Shown here: piece by piece, positions 10,036-22,088 of the stretch
How positions within the stretch are numbered: the stretch's first letter is position 1
How the letters are laid out: the number at the start of each line of letters is the position of its first letter
NCBI GenBank assembly: GCA_001599815.1
Contig: BCIA01000004.1
Coordinates: 560,862 to 624,861, forward strand
Direction: 5' to 3'
Length of the DNA stretch: 64,000 nucleotides
From: Furcasterigmium furcatum
Lineage: Eukaryota; Ascomycota; Sordariomycetes; Glomerellales; Plectosphaerellaceae
Made by a program: the position numbers and the translations under genes
The notes under the pieces: generated by a model
What the model saw: the letters and a program-made list of their open reading frames with translations, nothing else
What the model was told of the DNA's origin: nothing
Database searches by the model: none

Positions 10036-12191
10036 TTAGTGGACGAAGCGGAAGTCCTTCTTCGAGCTTCCAACATCCTTGGTGGTGCTGAGATAATGGA
10101 GGCGCTCCTGCAACATCGGTCAGCATCAATCGGCGGCACAGTCTGTTGCTCTGCTTCAGCAGATCGACTCACCTCCTCGGTCATGGCGGCCCATTCCTTG
10201 TCCCTGGTCTTGTTCTTCCACATGTAGAAGCCCTTGGCGATCATGTACACGCAGATGTTCATGCAGGCGATTCCGACGAGGACGCGGTTGCCGCGGCGGT
10301 CTGGGACGGGGTCAGCCATCGTAAGTGACATCGATGGGGGGGCGACTTACACTCGGGCCTGTCGTCTTCACGGTAGATGTTGGAGTAGATCACGCGGGCG
10401 AGCTGCACCATCATGCTGCGGTATTGTCAGCGCTTTCTCCCGGAGGCGAGATCCTACTTGTAGTGCTCACTTGTACAGCGCCGCGGACACGGCGCGGGTC
10501 CTGACGGAGTTGGAGTTGCGGCTTCCCCAGCCGACGTGCATGGCATGGGCTGTCGATGGTCAGCATCACCTCTTTTGCTTCCGCAGAATAGGCGGTACTC
10601 ACGCGAAGGGTACGAGAGCAGGACCGTCACGATGGCGTACTGGGTCCAGGGGCCGGCGGTGTTGGGCAGCACGGCCATGGCGATGAGGTTGGGGAGGTAC
10701 CAGAACTGCGTGAAGGCACCGAAGAAGGCGCGCGTGTCCCAGATGGTGGACAGATACGTCATGATGAACATGTTGACGGCGCCGATGAACTGGCACGGGA
10801 TGCTGAGCAGGTTGGCGTCGAAGGTGCCGAAGCCGAGGTTGCGCAGCGTCAGCGTCAGGTACTGGTCGGGAGGGCCGGCGGGGATCTCCCAGAGGAGACC
10901 GAAGGCGTAGATGGGCCACAGCTCGTAGTCGCGGAGGGATTTCCACAGCATCTTCAGGTTGATAGCCTGTCGGTTGTGCATGTCGCACTTTGAGGGGTCG
11001 TCTCGGAGGATGCGGTTGACGAGGATCTTCTCCTCCTTCTCGTTGAACCAGCCGTTCTTCCGCCACGGCCGCTTCGTCTGTGTCGGCGAAGGCGCCATCA
11101 TGAAGATCGACCAGATACCGATGCAGAGCACTGGGAGGTCAGACCGCGTGTACATAGCTAGAGGATGAGGGATTCGACTCACTGATTATGCCCTCGATCA
11201 GGAAAAGCCATCGCCAGCCTTCCAAGCCGTGGACGCCGCGCATGCGGAGGACGCCAAACGCAATAATAGGCGCCACGATATCCGTAACTCTGCGCACGCA
11301 CCAGAACAAGGCCAGACGCACGGGAAGCTCGTTGCTCTTGAAGTAGTACGTCAAGTAGAGCACGATATCCGGGATGAATCCTCCCTGGAGCATTCCGAGA
11401 ATAGCTCGCGTGACGAGGAAACTCGTCTTGCCGGACAGGAAGAACTGGCAGCCAGATACAATACTCCAGCTGATCGAAATGAAGGGAATCCACCTGTCGG
11501 GTCCCAGCTTCTTGCTGATCATCTGGGAGGGAAGCTCCGCCAGAAGGAAGGATGTTTGGTAGACCGTGTTGCCGAGGTTGTAGTCTGGGGTGAAAGGTCA
11601 GCCACATCTGGAGTGTACAAGTCGGCCATTGTTCGAGCATACCGTTGGTGTTCATGCCCAGGTCTTCGAGGAAGTTGTCCGTGTTCGCTTGAGAGAGGTT
11701 GCCGCGGCCGAGATCAAGACCGAAGAAGGCGATACAGGCCCAGATCGTGACTACATGAGGTCAACCCAGTGCCCATCAAACCATGCGACAGCAATCTTAC
11801 TCTTGAGGTCCATCCTGTTGATCAACGGGAGCTCCTCCCTCCAGGTCCAGCGGAACTTGGGGTCGAACCGATGCTTGTTCTCGTAGCGCTCATGGGGCTT
11901 GAAGTAGGCGGCAATGGAATCGTTGTCGTAGACGGAGGGCTGAGTGGCAACGGCATCGATGTCGAAGTCCTTGTTCTTCCTGCCGTAGAACTGGGTGAAG
12001 GGCAGGATGGGGGCCTCCTGCTGGAGCAAGTTCTGATTCTGGCGCTCCTCGTTCTGCTGGGCCAGGATGCGCTCTCGGAGGTTGTCGAGGTCCTCGTCAG
12101 AGTCAGTCTTCAGCTTCGCATCATCCAGGTCCCTCGTCTCCCCGGGGGGAGAGTCCCGGAGCGGGGTGTTCTTCTTCTCGATATCAGCCAT
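10036..12191 (-). CDS. MFS permease of the allantoate/ureide (Dal5-like) family, 8 exons
   Basis: Plasma-membrane proton symporter of the anion:cation symporter family, which takes up allantoate, ureidosuccinate, vitamins or small carboxylates. Exons: 12191-11801, 11750-11643, 11584-11183, 11130-10603, 10549-10471, 10415-10351, 10300-10173, 10107-10036. All seven introns are 50-65 bases with GTRNGN donors, and every phase agrees, giving 590 residues. A soluble, acidic N-terminus of about 120 residues precedes ITIWACIAFFGLDLGRGNLSQ (TM1). Typical family stretches follow: TDNFLEDLGMNTND, ARAILGMLQGGFIPD, WRWLFLIEGI, and late in the protein HAMHVGWGSRNSNSVRTRA, YMIAKGFYMWKN and ERLHYLSTT...DFRFVH at the C-terminus. 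The substrate cannot be read from sequence. A divergent copper amine oxidase 3 kb away suggests nitrogen acquisition. Confidence 0.9.
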
Positions 12192-15100
12192 GGCGACGTG
12201 GGAGGAGCAGCGGCTGATGAGAGGACGGGTTGGCTGCGACAAACACCAGAGCAAGCACCGCGGGGGACTCCGGGCATATATAGCTGGCGATCTTCTCCGT
12301 GATCGGCGTTTCTTCAGAGAGCCCTGGCAGCGAGAAATTTGGGATGCGGTATGGGACGCGTTCTTGCCTGCATGCCCAGCTTCTTGGATGTAAGCGGCAC
12401 GGCAGAGACCCCCAAACCAACACCCATCATGCCATGTTCATGGAGTCCCAAGAGGGTCCGGGACTGCGTCCGGCATGGGTCCTGGTTCGAGCCAGATCGT
12501 CGCGCCGCCGTGCGGCGCTGATGTCAACCTTCCCTGCGCTCTGGAAGATTGGTCCCCTTGATCCAAGCAGCCGGCGTCCAAGTGATCGGCAGCCCAGTCG
12601 CCCTCTCTGGCCTCGATACCGGTTTGAAGCCGCGCAAACCGACTGGCCAAGCCGACGTGCCCACTCAGCCTTTCCGAGTGCGTGAAGCCGGATCCAGCCT
12701 CAAGGGATACATGCCGTCTCGGCCTGCGGGCGCTAAGAGCTTCTCGAGCGGGGGTTTTCGCGACGGGCCTGCAAAGTTCCAGGATGTACGAACCTGACCT
12801 TGACTGGGACCCTCGAGTTCTGTACGCCTGCGGGGCGAAGATGGGCAGGTGTTGCGTGTCAGAGGCAAAAAGGAGGAGCGGGGATGGTGCGCATCGAGAG
12901 GAGCGTCATCTTGGCTCGGGTGCTGTTGGACCGGGCATCGCGTTGGAGTGAGGCCGAGATGGGGCAGAGTTCCCGGTTCCTGGGTCCGACAATTTCTCCC
13001 CCGGCTGGAGCCCGGCATCTCCCGTGCTCGAGTGGTTGGCCGGCAATTACAGAGTGACAAACACTCCTTCAGCGGTCAGTCAGTGCTCTTCATCAAGCAT
13101 CTCTGTCCGCCGCTTGCCTGGAGGTCCGGGCTTGGTGAAAGACGGTCAACGACCGAGGGGATGCGAGAACCTTTAGCGACTTGGCGAGCCGTGAAAAAAT
13201 CGCTCTCGGGTAAAATGAATATGAGCAATCATCGCCGCCTGGCGCTGGCCGTGGGGTGCGCGAATGGCCTCAGCCAGACAGAGCGCGCTGTTGGGCGTAT
13301 CTCGTCGCTTTATGGTGATGACGCGATATAGCGCGAGATGTCGTGCTTAAGAAATGCGGCTCCGATTGAGGGCCACTTACAGGGCCAAGGGTTGGCAGCA
13401 TCTTGGCATCTCACGGGGAACGTGGGTGAGAAGCTTCGAACCAAGACGAGGTGCCAAGGCATTTTATATGGCCCCCGTAGCATGTAGAAGAGGTCCGGTC
13501 AACGCAGACCCTGCTCACCATGAGCACGCCATCAACGCCCTGATCGTGATTTACCTAAAGATTTTGCCCTCTGCCGTCTGCCGAGACGGTGCCAGGAACG
13601 CCTCGCGGGATGTGGAAGTGGGAGAAAAGGCTATTGGTGCCGGCGATCAGGGATGCTGCGCGCCTTTCCCTCCAGTGCGTAGGGTTCTTTAGAGTTGATT
13701 GTAAGCTTAATCGGACCTCCAAGACTTGACCTGGTTGGGCACACTGGCACGCACTGACGAAACGTCGCATCCCACCCGGGTCGGGTACCTCGGTGAGCCC
13801 AGACCAGCGGGACTCGATGTCGACAACAACCAACAGAATTTTCTGTCGCTGATCACATTGATGTTACATCGTCCTCATCCTTGTACTCTGCGGCGATCCC
13901 CTTGTCACCATCCCGAGCCACTCTCGCGCCACCTGTGTTATCGGGGATGATACCAGAACCTCGAGGCTCTGATGTGTGCCAAGCTTGCACTCGGCATTTC
14001 GTCACCAACCTTGCTCGCACCTCACAAACTACCCATGGTGTTTCTTCCGAAGTCGCTGAGCCTGCGCATTCCCTGCCCCGGAATTAAGCTACCTCCCACG
14101 CCGGTGACAACCAAGGGTATAGGCGTGGGGTCTTGCAAAGGGTACTGTCATTGAATTTCTTGCGTATTGCCCCTGGGCTGTAAACCAAACCTCCCCACGC
14201 CCACCACCATTCGAGCATCACACGACACCCAGGACCAACGGGCCACCCATGATCTCGGATCCCGGAACATTAGAGGCCGACGCAGACAGGCTCTAAGGGC
14301 AGGTTGCGTTCGCATCATCGCCAACCTCGTGCATCTCGCGATTTTCCATTCGAACGCTTGCAGCATGAGGAGCAGGGAGGATGATGCAATGGCCGCGCCC
14401 AGAAGACGGGGGCTCACGGAAGATCTTTCGCCTGATGCCCCGTTGCCGACCCTGGAAGAAGAGCCCGTTTCTTCGGTGCTGCCACAGATTCTTTCGGAGG
14501 CTCTCACACTTCAGAGGCGAGTACACAATACTCTACTCTATCGTGGATGCACTGGATAGTCGAGATGTTCACGCACTGTGAGGTCCGGGAGACTCGGAAG
14601 ACTCGGGGTCTCTGATACCAATCGTTGGTTTGAACCATGCATGAGGGCCACATAATACAGAGCCGGTCCGGCTATCTTGCCGTCCAGATACATTGCCCGC
14701 TAGATATATTACGCTTAGGTTCATACTACCCTTGGATTCTCTCCAATTGAGAAAGAGGGCATCTAAATGTACCTTAGGCTCGGTCTGAAGTCCACTGGTC
14801 GACGCGGTCGTTCCGAGAGCACGGCCATCTTTTCTGTGACCCTCGTGCCATGGTTGAGTCCAATGGAATGAAAAAGGTCTAGGTGAGCATTTCTTCGTCC
14901 ACTCACTGATCTCGTCCACATGAGAATTCAGACTCATCGGGTATAGAAGGCACAAAATACCCCGGTCTGTCGTTCCTCTCGCTGCAGCCGAACAGCCGGG
15001 CGGCGCTCCGATACGGACTCGGAGATCGCCAACTCTTCACCTTAGCGGAACGGCGCCGAGATGTGGGTCCACGCCGCCGCCTCAACTTTCCCGTAGCGGA

Positions 15101-15273
15101 CGCCGCTTCGCCGGCAGCTCCAATACCCCGCAGCAGCCGGGCCGGCGCCCTTCAATGACCAGCACATCGCATCTCTCCTCCTCATCCAGCCGGTCCCAGG
15201 TTCTGCTCTTCTCTGTCAACATTGCAGCAGTGATCTTGGAAATCGTCGCCATCTCTGATCGCCGACTTTCATC
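12192..15273. other. Divergent intergenic region, about 3.1 kb
   Basis: Shared 5' region of the permease (-) and the copper amine oxidase (+). Several 300-480-base open frames on both strands overlap each other and show no domains, biased composition or splice logic. I regard them as chance frames. Apart from the TATA-like site near the permease I see no strong element. Confidence 0.55.
12276..12282 (-). promoter_or_regulatory. TATA-like element (TATATAT) of the permease
   Basis: The run lies 85-91 bases before the permease ATG at 12191, read on the minus strand. Position and sequence fit a core promoter. Confidence 0.45.
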
Positions 15274-17381
15274 ATGTCGTTTCCCCATCCATTCGACCCG
15301 CTGAGCCCCGAGGAGATCGCTGCCGTGAGTGCAACCCCGCCTGCAGACAGCAAAGCTGATGAGACCGGACAACGATAGGCCTCCGATGTCCTTCGCAAGG
15401 CTCACCCCGGAGCGGACTTGTTCTTCCGTGCCATCACTCTCGCGGAACCTCCAAAGGCGGAGATGATCTCGTTTCTGGAAGAGGAGCGATCGGGGTCGAC
15501 CTCGAAGAGGCCCGCACGAGTCGCCCGGGTCCAGCTGTTCATCAACCGCGAGCTTCATGAAGTAAAATTAAGCCTTAACACTGCATCAGTTGTCTCGGAT
15601 GAGAGTCTGCCGGGAAGGCATTCATACATCGACACGGAGTTCATGCAGCGTGCCGGGGATGCCTGCCTGGCAGACTCGCGGGTCCAGGATGAGATCAAGA
15701 GTCTGAATCTTCCCGAAGGGGCGACCGTGGTGGTCGAGCCCTGGGCGTATGCCACCGACGGCATGCTCGATGAAAAGGAGCGTTGGACCATGGTGAGTTG
15801 ATTCGTGATCTGCCAGCGAGGATACATGCCACTGACAAGGTACTTCAGGGATGGTTCTACATGCGGCTTTCGGACAACCCCGACGCCAACTACTACGCCT
15901 ATCCTCTGGACATCTGCGCAGAGATCTCGCCTGAACTTCAAGTCACAAAGGTCTACCGTTTGCCGTCGGGGGCCAAAGATGCCATCCATTCCGAAAGTCA
16001 CGAATTTGATCGCCGTCGAATCCATCACAATAGCGAGTATCACCCCGACTTCGTCAAGGAGAGGCGGACGTCTACTCGCCCCTACCACGTCTCGCAGCCA
16101 GAGGGTCCTTCATTTACCACCGACGGAAACCTCATTTCCTGGGAGAAGTGGAACATTCGAGTCGGGTTCAACTACCGCGAGGGCATGACGCTCCACGACA
16201 TCAAGTACGACGGGCGCAGCCTGTTCTACCGGTTGTCCCTGGCCGAGATGTTCGTGCCGTACTCCGATCCTCGCGCCCCGTACCCCAGGAAGGCGGCCTT
16301 CGACCTCGGCAACGACGGCGCGGGCATCAACGCCAACAACCTGGCTCTCGGATGTGACTGCCTCGGCCACATCAAGTACTTCGACGGCTGGCTCACGACC
16401 GGCGCCGGCGACCCTCTCAAAATGCCGAACGTCATCTGCTGCCACGAGGTCGACGACGGCATTCTGTGGAAGCACACCAACTTCCGAACAGGCAACGCGG
16501 TCGTCACAAGGTCCCGCGTCCTCGTCCTGCAGACGATCATCACCGTGAGCAACTACGAGTACATCTTCATCTACTACTTCCAGCAGGACGGGTCGATCTT
16601 CTACGAGGTCCGCGCAACGGGCATCATGTCCACCGCGCCCATCGACATCGGCGACGCGGTGCCATACGGAACTATCGTGGCGCCCGGCACGCTCGCGCCC
16701 AACCACCAGCACATATTCTGCCTGCGGATCGACCCCGCGCTCGACGGGCACAGGAACTCGCTCGCCGTGGAGGAGTCCCATCCCATGCCGTTCGATGAGT
16801 CCGACCCGGCCGATAACCCCTTCGGGGTGGGCTACACCGTCGAGTCCAACCTCGTCGAGACCGAGGGCGGGATGGACCTGGACTTCACCACCAACCGAAC
16901 CTTCAAGATCGTCAACGAGGCCCGTCAGAACCCGGTCACGGGCACCCCAGTGGGATTCAAGCTCCTCCCGCACTACAGCCAGCTCCTCCTCGCCCACCCG
17001 AGGTCCTTCCACGCCCGGCGCGCCGAGTACGCGGCCCACGCAGTGTGGGTGACACGCCACAGCGACGAGGAGCTCTTCCCTGCCGGGAGGTTCACGATGC
17101 AGAGCCTGGGCGGGGAGGGCATCTCCTCGTGGATCGAGGGCCGTAAGCGTGACGACGAGAACCGCTCGGTGCGGAATGAGGACATCGTCGTGTGGCATAC
17201 CTTCGGGTCGACGCACAACCCGCGGATCGAGGACTGGCCCGTCATGCCGTGTGAGAAACTGATCGTGGGCCTGAAGCCGGTGAACTTCTTCGATGGAAAT
17301 CCCGGCCTGGACGTGCCGATTTCGACGCAGGAGAGGAATTGCAGCGTCTTGGTCGAGGACAGATGCAAGGGGAAGAACTAG
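15274..17381 (+). CDS. Copper amine oxidase (primary-amine oxidase), 3 exons
   Basis: Oxidises primary amines to aldehydes with release of NH3 and H2O2, letting the fungus use amines as nitrogen source. Exons 15274-15324, 15379-15792 and 15849-17381, all phase 0, give 665 residues. The self-processing cofactor tyrosine sits in SNYEYIF: Tyr391 in the consensus Asn-Tyr-Asp/Glu-Tyr. The catalytic-base Asp is Asp307 in AFDLGNDGAG. Copper ligands are His441 and His443 (NHQHIFCLR) and His611 (STHNPRIEDWPVMP). The N2/N3 domains precede (for example ASDVLRKAHPGADLFFRAI). There is no signal peptide, and the C-terminus (RCKGKN) is not a classical PTS1. So the protein is intracellular, with peroxisomal targeting unproven. 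All key residues are present. Confidence 0.93.
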
Positions 17382-17595
17382 ACTTGGGAAATAGAGAGGC
17401 AGCTGTCATATGGAGCAAGTCATATCACGAAGCTGTCGATGAGAGTGTCGATAGGCACTTAGAAGACGACACAGGAGCTTCAGTATACACTGATTTCGAG
17501 AAGTCACGACCCACCGCGCCATGCATAAGTCATGATGTTGATTGAGATATCTACTGATGTACTCGCAGCTTGCAGGCATCTTCTCGGCAGATAAT

Positions 17596-18160
17596 CTACG
17601 AGCCATCGGTGTAGAAGGTGACATCCCAGTGGCTGCCCTCATCCTGAAGAATTGTCAGTCGGAATGGCCCCCCAAGGCACGGCAGAGCGAGCACTTACAG
17701 CGTAGATGTTGCCGGAGCGGGCCTGGTACTGCCTGGCACCGTCGCCGCGGACGCCGATGTAGGTGAAGGCGGAGGTGACGTACGAGTTGAGGCCGGATGC
17801 CTTGGCGAAGTCGAGCTTGTAGCCGTTGCCGTGGGAGTAGGTGCCGCCGGCGTGGCCGGTCTCGGTGCCGCCGGTGATGGTGATGGCGCAGTTGCAGGCG
17901 TTGCGGAGGGTCACGGCGCCGTTGGCGGTGGCCTGGCGCAGGCCCTGGAAGGAGGTGCACGTGGGCCGGTTGCGGTCGGTGCAGCCGCCCGAGGAGCGCC
18001 AGGTGATGCCGGCGTTGCGGAAGATGGTCTCGGCCTGGGCCTGGCTGAGCTGCGCCGTGGCGGCGGCGGCGCAGAAGACGGTTGCGAGGATGGCGGAGAC
18101 CTGGGAGTGTCAGGGGGCTGCTCCTTGGACGGGAGTATCTGGGGGAAGCCGTACCTTCAT
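17596..18160 (-). CDS. Small secreted protein with possible M15-peptidase-like metal site (3 exons)
   Basis: Model 18160-18155, 18100-17699 and 17643-17596, 151 residues. The first coding exon is only ATGAAG. The join yields MKVSAILATVFCAAAATAQ, a textbook signal peptide, which supports this odd exon. Introns have GTACGG/GTAAGT donors, CTGAC branch points and CAG acceptors. The mature part has four Cys (42, 50, 71, 73), SSGGCTDRN, TITGGTETGHAGGTYSH and HGNGYKLDF. His92, Asp99 (spacing H-x6-D) and His141 in EGSHWDV are arranged like the zinc triad of D-Ala-D-Ala carboxypeptidases of the M15 type. I infer a DD-peptidase-like fold; enzymatic activity and substrate (perhaps bacterial wall peptide) are unproven. 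A non-enzymatic secreted effector or toxin-like role is possible. Confidence 0.65.
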
Positions 18161-20094
18161 GATGATGCTTGGGTCTGGGTTGACTGGAGAGAAAGGGTCA
18201 CAACCTCCCAGAAGCAGCGGGAAACCGCCGTCTTAAGTATTCAACGGGTGCGGGGAGGGCCGAGACCCTGGGGCTGAAGATCGCCGTTGAGATCGTCGTG
18301 AATCCAGCCTCACGTCCTCCATGATCGCCGTACCTCGTCGGTGCGGGCCGAAAGTAAGACGGGCGAACAACATGCAATGCGTTCAAAAGTGAATCCTTCG
18401 AGCCAATGCCATGACAATATGACGTGTCGTCCTGCGAGCACAGGTCGAAGCCCAGATGCCGGCATGCCGCGACATGGCTTCCGTCCAACGGTGGCGCGCC
18501 TGCGTGCAGCAACGGATGAGCGAGAGAGGCCAAAGGGATTCCGTGCTAACGCTCCCGTTCTTTTAGCCCCTGGCGTATGAAGCCAATGGTGGTTATCTTT
18601 GCCCACGTGCTGGGCTTGGTTGTAACATGACATCATGTGCCGCTCTAGTTCCCAAGCCAAACGGCGGCGATCTGTTGATCTGGAGGTCTTTCGTGATACT
18701 CTGGTGGGTGGTTTGGGGGAACCCGCGCCTTGGCAGGCATAACGGTTGAGTACTAGTTAGGAAGGTCAGGACCCTGAGATGCGAGTGAAGGCCAGACCAA
18801 ACTGAAGTCGAGCTGGGCAGCAATTGGACTTCTGAAAGGGAGGTTCGCAGTTTTTCGCACTTACAGCACGCGTCGGGCAGTCCTGAGACTGAAGTGGCAG
18901 GTCGCATTGAGTCTTCACAACCCGGAAACCATTCATATCAGAATCGCTGACAGCACTCCTATCCTGGACCTCGTTTTCCTCCACCCCAAGTATTCTGCAC
19001 TTTCAGCGCCTCTTGGGGGGGCGGGAAGACGGGATGGGCGGCATTTGGGCGTCGACGTTCCACGGAGCTAATGCGAGACACTGAACCGGCTGCCGCTTGG
19101 GGAATGGAACAGCGAGATAGTGATGGGACCCCGCGACGCCACATTTCTTGAGTGTGTCTGCTTGCCACAGCTTCTTTTCTGCGTCGGCACTTCTCACCTT
19201 CTTCTTTCAAGGTTCACCTCCTCTTCCTCTCCTCTCTGCGAGACTGATGTCAGTCGGAGGTCTCCGTCGGGCGTATTATGTACGCAGCTCAGGAGACAAT
19301 GTCGACCTAGGGACTCACTCGTCACGTGGGCTGCCTCGAGCCGTGCCCCTGAGCTGAGCTGAGCTGCGCGCGCTGTGGTCGCGACAACGGTAAGTGGACC
19401 TCGGACACTGCCGACCAAAGAGCCTTTTCTCCGGTCATAAGGCTGTCTTCTAATTATTATTACTCATATAGAGTTCTGCATGAACTTGGACCACCTGGAT
19501 CTCGGCTCGGAACAACCTCAAACCACAGACCATCACAGACGCCGAACAGGGGTCTCTCACAGAAAGCGAGCAAGCCCGTCAGCAACAAGATGAGACGACT
19601 CGGAGCTGACAGCCCCTGACCTGACGGGGCGACGCCAATCACGGGTGCATGAGTCGCAGCGGGCATCGTGGGTTCATGGCTGAGCAGAATCCCCCAAATA
19701 TAGGCCTGTCCCAGTGTCCCATTGGGCGACCGAGAGCGAGCTTCGCAAAAGGCCCAAGCGATCATTGGTCCCCTGGCGAGATGAAATCCATATTCTGCAG
19801 GGGCTCTCGCGACAAGGGTCGCGCCGAGCCACAGCCTGATCCTCCCCTCGCCTTGAATCAACGGGGCCAGCAAGCAGGGGGCTGCTGACACGCAAAATGG
19901 AAATGCGGTGCTTGCTCCTCTTGTTGGGGGCGAGGCGAATTCTGCCCGACGACTCTCTTCATCCGATTCTCCGTACCGTCTCTTGTCTCGACGACGACGT
20001 CGAGGTCTCATGTTGAGCGCTGCGTCCGAGGCCTGAACAGGAGATCTTGAATCCGGCACCACACACGCACGACTCAACTCGACTGTCGCCCACG
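18161..20094. other. Divergent intergenic region, about 1.9 kb
   Basis: 5' flanks of the small secreted protein (-) and the Kelch protein (+). A minus-strand open frame at 19460-20077 has mixed, basic composition and no domain, so I do not call it a gene. Confidence 0.55.
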
Positions 20095-22088
20095 ATGCGA
20101 CGACCCCAGCAGCGAGGTTACTCCTGGCCGGCGTGGGCGCTGCTGCTCTCGACCTGTCTCGCGCAGAACGGCCTGCCAGCGCTCGACGACATTCTCCGCA
20201 TCAGTGGCGGAAAAGGTACGGTTCAACAAGATGGATGGATGGCTCGGGCGCCAAGCTAACTGGAGATGCCGCGCAGTCTCGGTAATCGACAACTGGATAT
20301 ACTACGATGGCGGCCATCTGTCGCACAGCGAGTCGACCGAGGAGCGTCCCTCATATCAGCGTACGTCGAGCCCCGAATTCCTCTCCTCCCGGCCGACCGC
20401 ATGCTGACATACACCGTAGTGAACGACACGCTGGCGATTGACCTGACGAAGAAATGGGCGACAAAGGACGTGGAGCTGGTGATGACGCCGAAACCCGAGG
20501 GGCAAACGACGATGGACCAGCAGGCCATGCTGGAGGACGCGTCCGACGACACATTCTACATCTGGGGCGGCGGTGCCGCCTTCGAGGACACGGTGCCCGA
20601 CCCGGCGCTGTGGCAGTTCAGCCCCGACTCGGAGGGCAAGGGGACCTGGAGCCGGCAGACGTCGAAGGACCCCGAGATCTTCAGCAAGCTGCACCGCAGC
20701 GCCGTCGCCGCGCAGGTCAGCACCCCCAAGACCGCCTTCATCTTCGGCGGCTGGTCCACGGACAGGACCGAGGCCGAGCCGGCCGGTAACATCAAGGGCT
20801 TCCTGTCATTCGACTTCGAGACCAAGGCGTGGGAGGAGCACAACGACGGCACGCCGTACTCCGCGGACGGCACCATCTGGGGCGGCACGGCCGTGTACGC
20901 ACCCAACTTCGGGCCCAACGGGCTCGTCTTCGTCCTGGGCGGCGTGACCCGCCGCTTCGAGGCCGGGTCCGGCTACATCGGCTACAGGAACCTGCACTTC
21001 TTCGACCCCGTCAGCATGAAGTGGTACTCCCAGCGGACCACGGGCACGGCGCCCCGCGGCCGCCACCAGGCCTGTTCGGTGGGCGTCGCTGGCGCCAACA
21101 ACACGTTTGACATGTGAGCAGGATGCAAGATGCGAGACGCCCGAGTTGCACGGCTGCTAACAAGACGACAGATTCATGTGGGGTGGCGCCAACGACGACT
21201 ACAGCACGCAGCTGGGCGAGGTCTGGGTGCTCAGCCTGCCCGCGTTCGAGTGGACGCTGGTCTACGACGAGATCGCCAACGAGCGCGCCGAGCACGACTG
21301 CGCCGTGGTCGGGAAACGCCAGATGCTGAGCTGGGGCGGCATGTCGGCCTGGGGCACCTCCGGGTTCGAGAGGTGGACCATCGACGACCCGCTGCCGTAC
21401 GGCATCGGCATCTTCGACATGAGCGCGCTGGAGTGGAAGGAGGAGTACGACCCGGACGCCGCAGAGTACCGTTCCCACGAGTCCATCTCCAAGTTTTACG
21501 AGGACGGGTATGTTCGTTCTTCTGACGCTCATGGAGGTTTGCTGACAATACCAAAGGGGACTGGACGATGTGGACTGGACATCTGATGATGTCAAGGCGC
21601 TGTTTGTCGAGGCAGATGACGACGAAGACAGCTCCAACGCCCCCGGCGGCGATGGAAGCAAAGACGATCCGCCACAGGACAATTCCAGCAACAGCGACAA
21701 CACCGACGAAGAGACCAAGTCCGAGAGCAAGAGCGGCCCGCCCGTCGGCGCCATCGCAGGAGGTGTCGTCGGCGGCGTGGCGGTCCTGGCCCTCGTCGGC
21801 GTCGCATTCTGGTTCCTCCGGCGAAGACGCAACAACCCGGACCAGGGGCCGTCCGAAGTCCCCGCGGAGCAGGTCCAGGCGTACCACAGCAAGGTGTACC
21901 CGGGGCCGTACGAGCCGGTGCCGCGGGGGTCGCCGGGCCCGGAGGGGTACTACGACATGGGCGAGCTCCACGGGAAGACGGTGCACCCGCCGGTCGAGAT
22001 GGCGGCGGGCCCGACGCCGGGGCACCACAACGGGCACTACGTGGAGATGGACGCGGGCAACTACCAGCAGCAGGGCTACCGCCAGTAG
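20095..22088 (+). CDS. Kelch-repeat protein with signal peptide and C-terminal membrane span (5 exons)
   Basis: Exons 20095-20215, 20277-20360, 20420-21113, 21172-21507 and 21557-22088 give 588 residues with consistent phases. The N-terminus WALLLSTCLAQNG is a signal peptide. The ectodomain carries Kelch-type blades, each with a Gly-Gly pair after a hydrophobic strand: FYIWGGG, AFIFGGWS, VFVLGGVTRR, FMWGGAND and MLSWGGMSAW, with W residues about 20-25 apart, as in a beta-propeller. After an acidic, Ser-rich stalk comes a transmembrane helix at about 473-495 (VGAIAGGVVGGVAVLALVGVAFWFL), stop-transfer RRRR, and a Pro/Tyr/Gly-rich cytoplasmic tail of some 85 residues with PGPYEPVPRG-type motifs. 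It probably acts at the cell surface as a receptor or adhesion-like protein. Ligand unknown. Confidence 0.85.

Noticed and set aside
12484..12493. T-arm-like GGTTCGAGCC, possible tRNA
   Set aside because: No matching D-arm, anticodon stem or acceptor pairing upstream.
16110..17216. 368-codon open frame on the minus strand
   Set aside because: Antisense of the copper amine oxidase catalytic domain.
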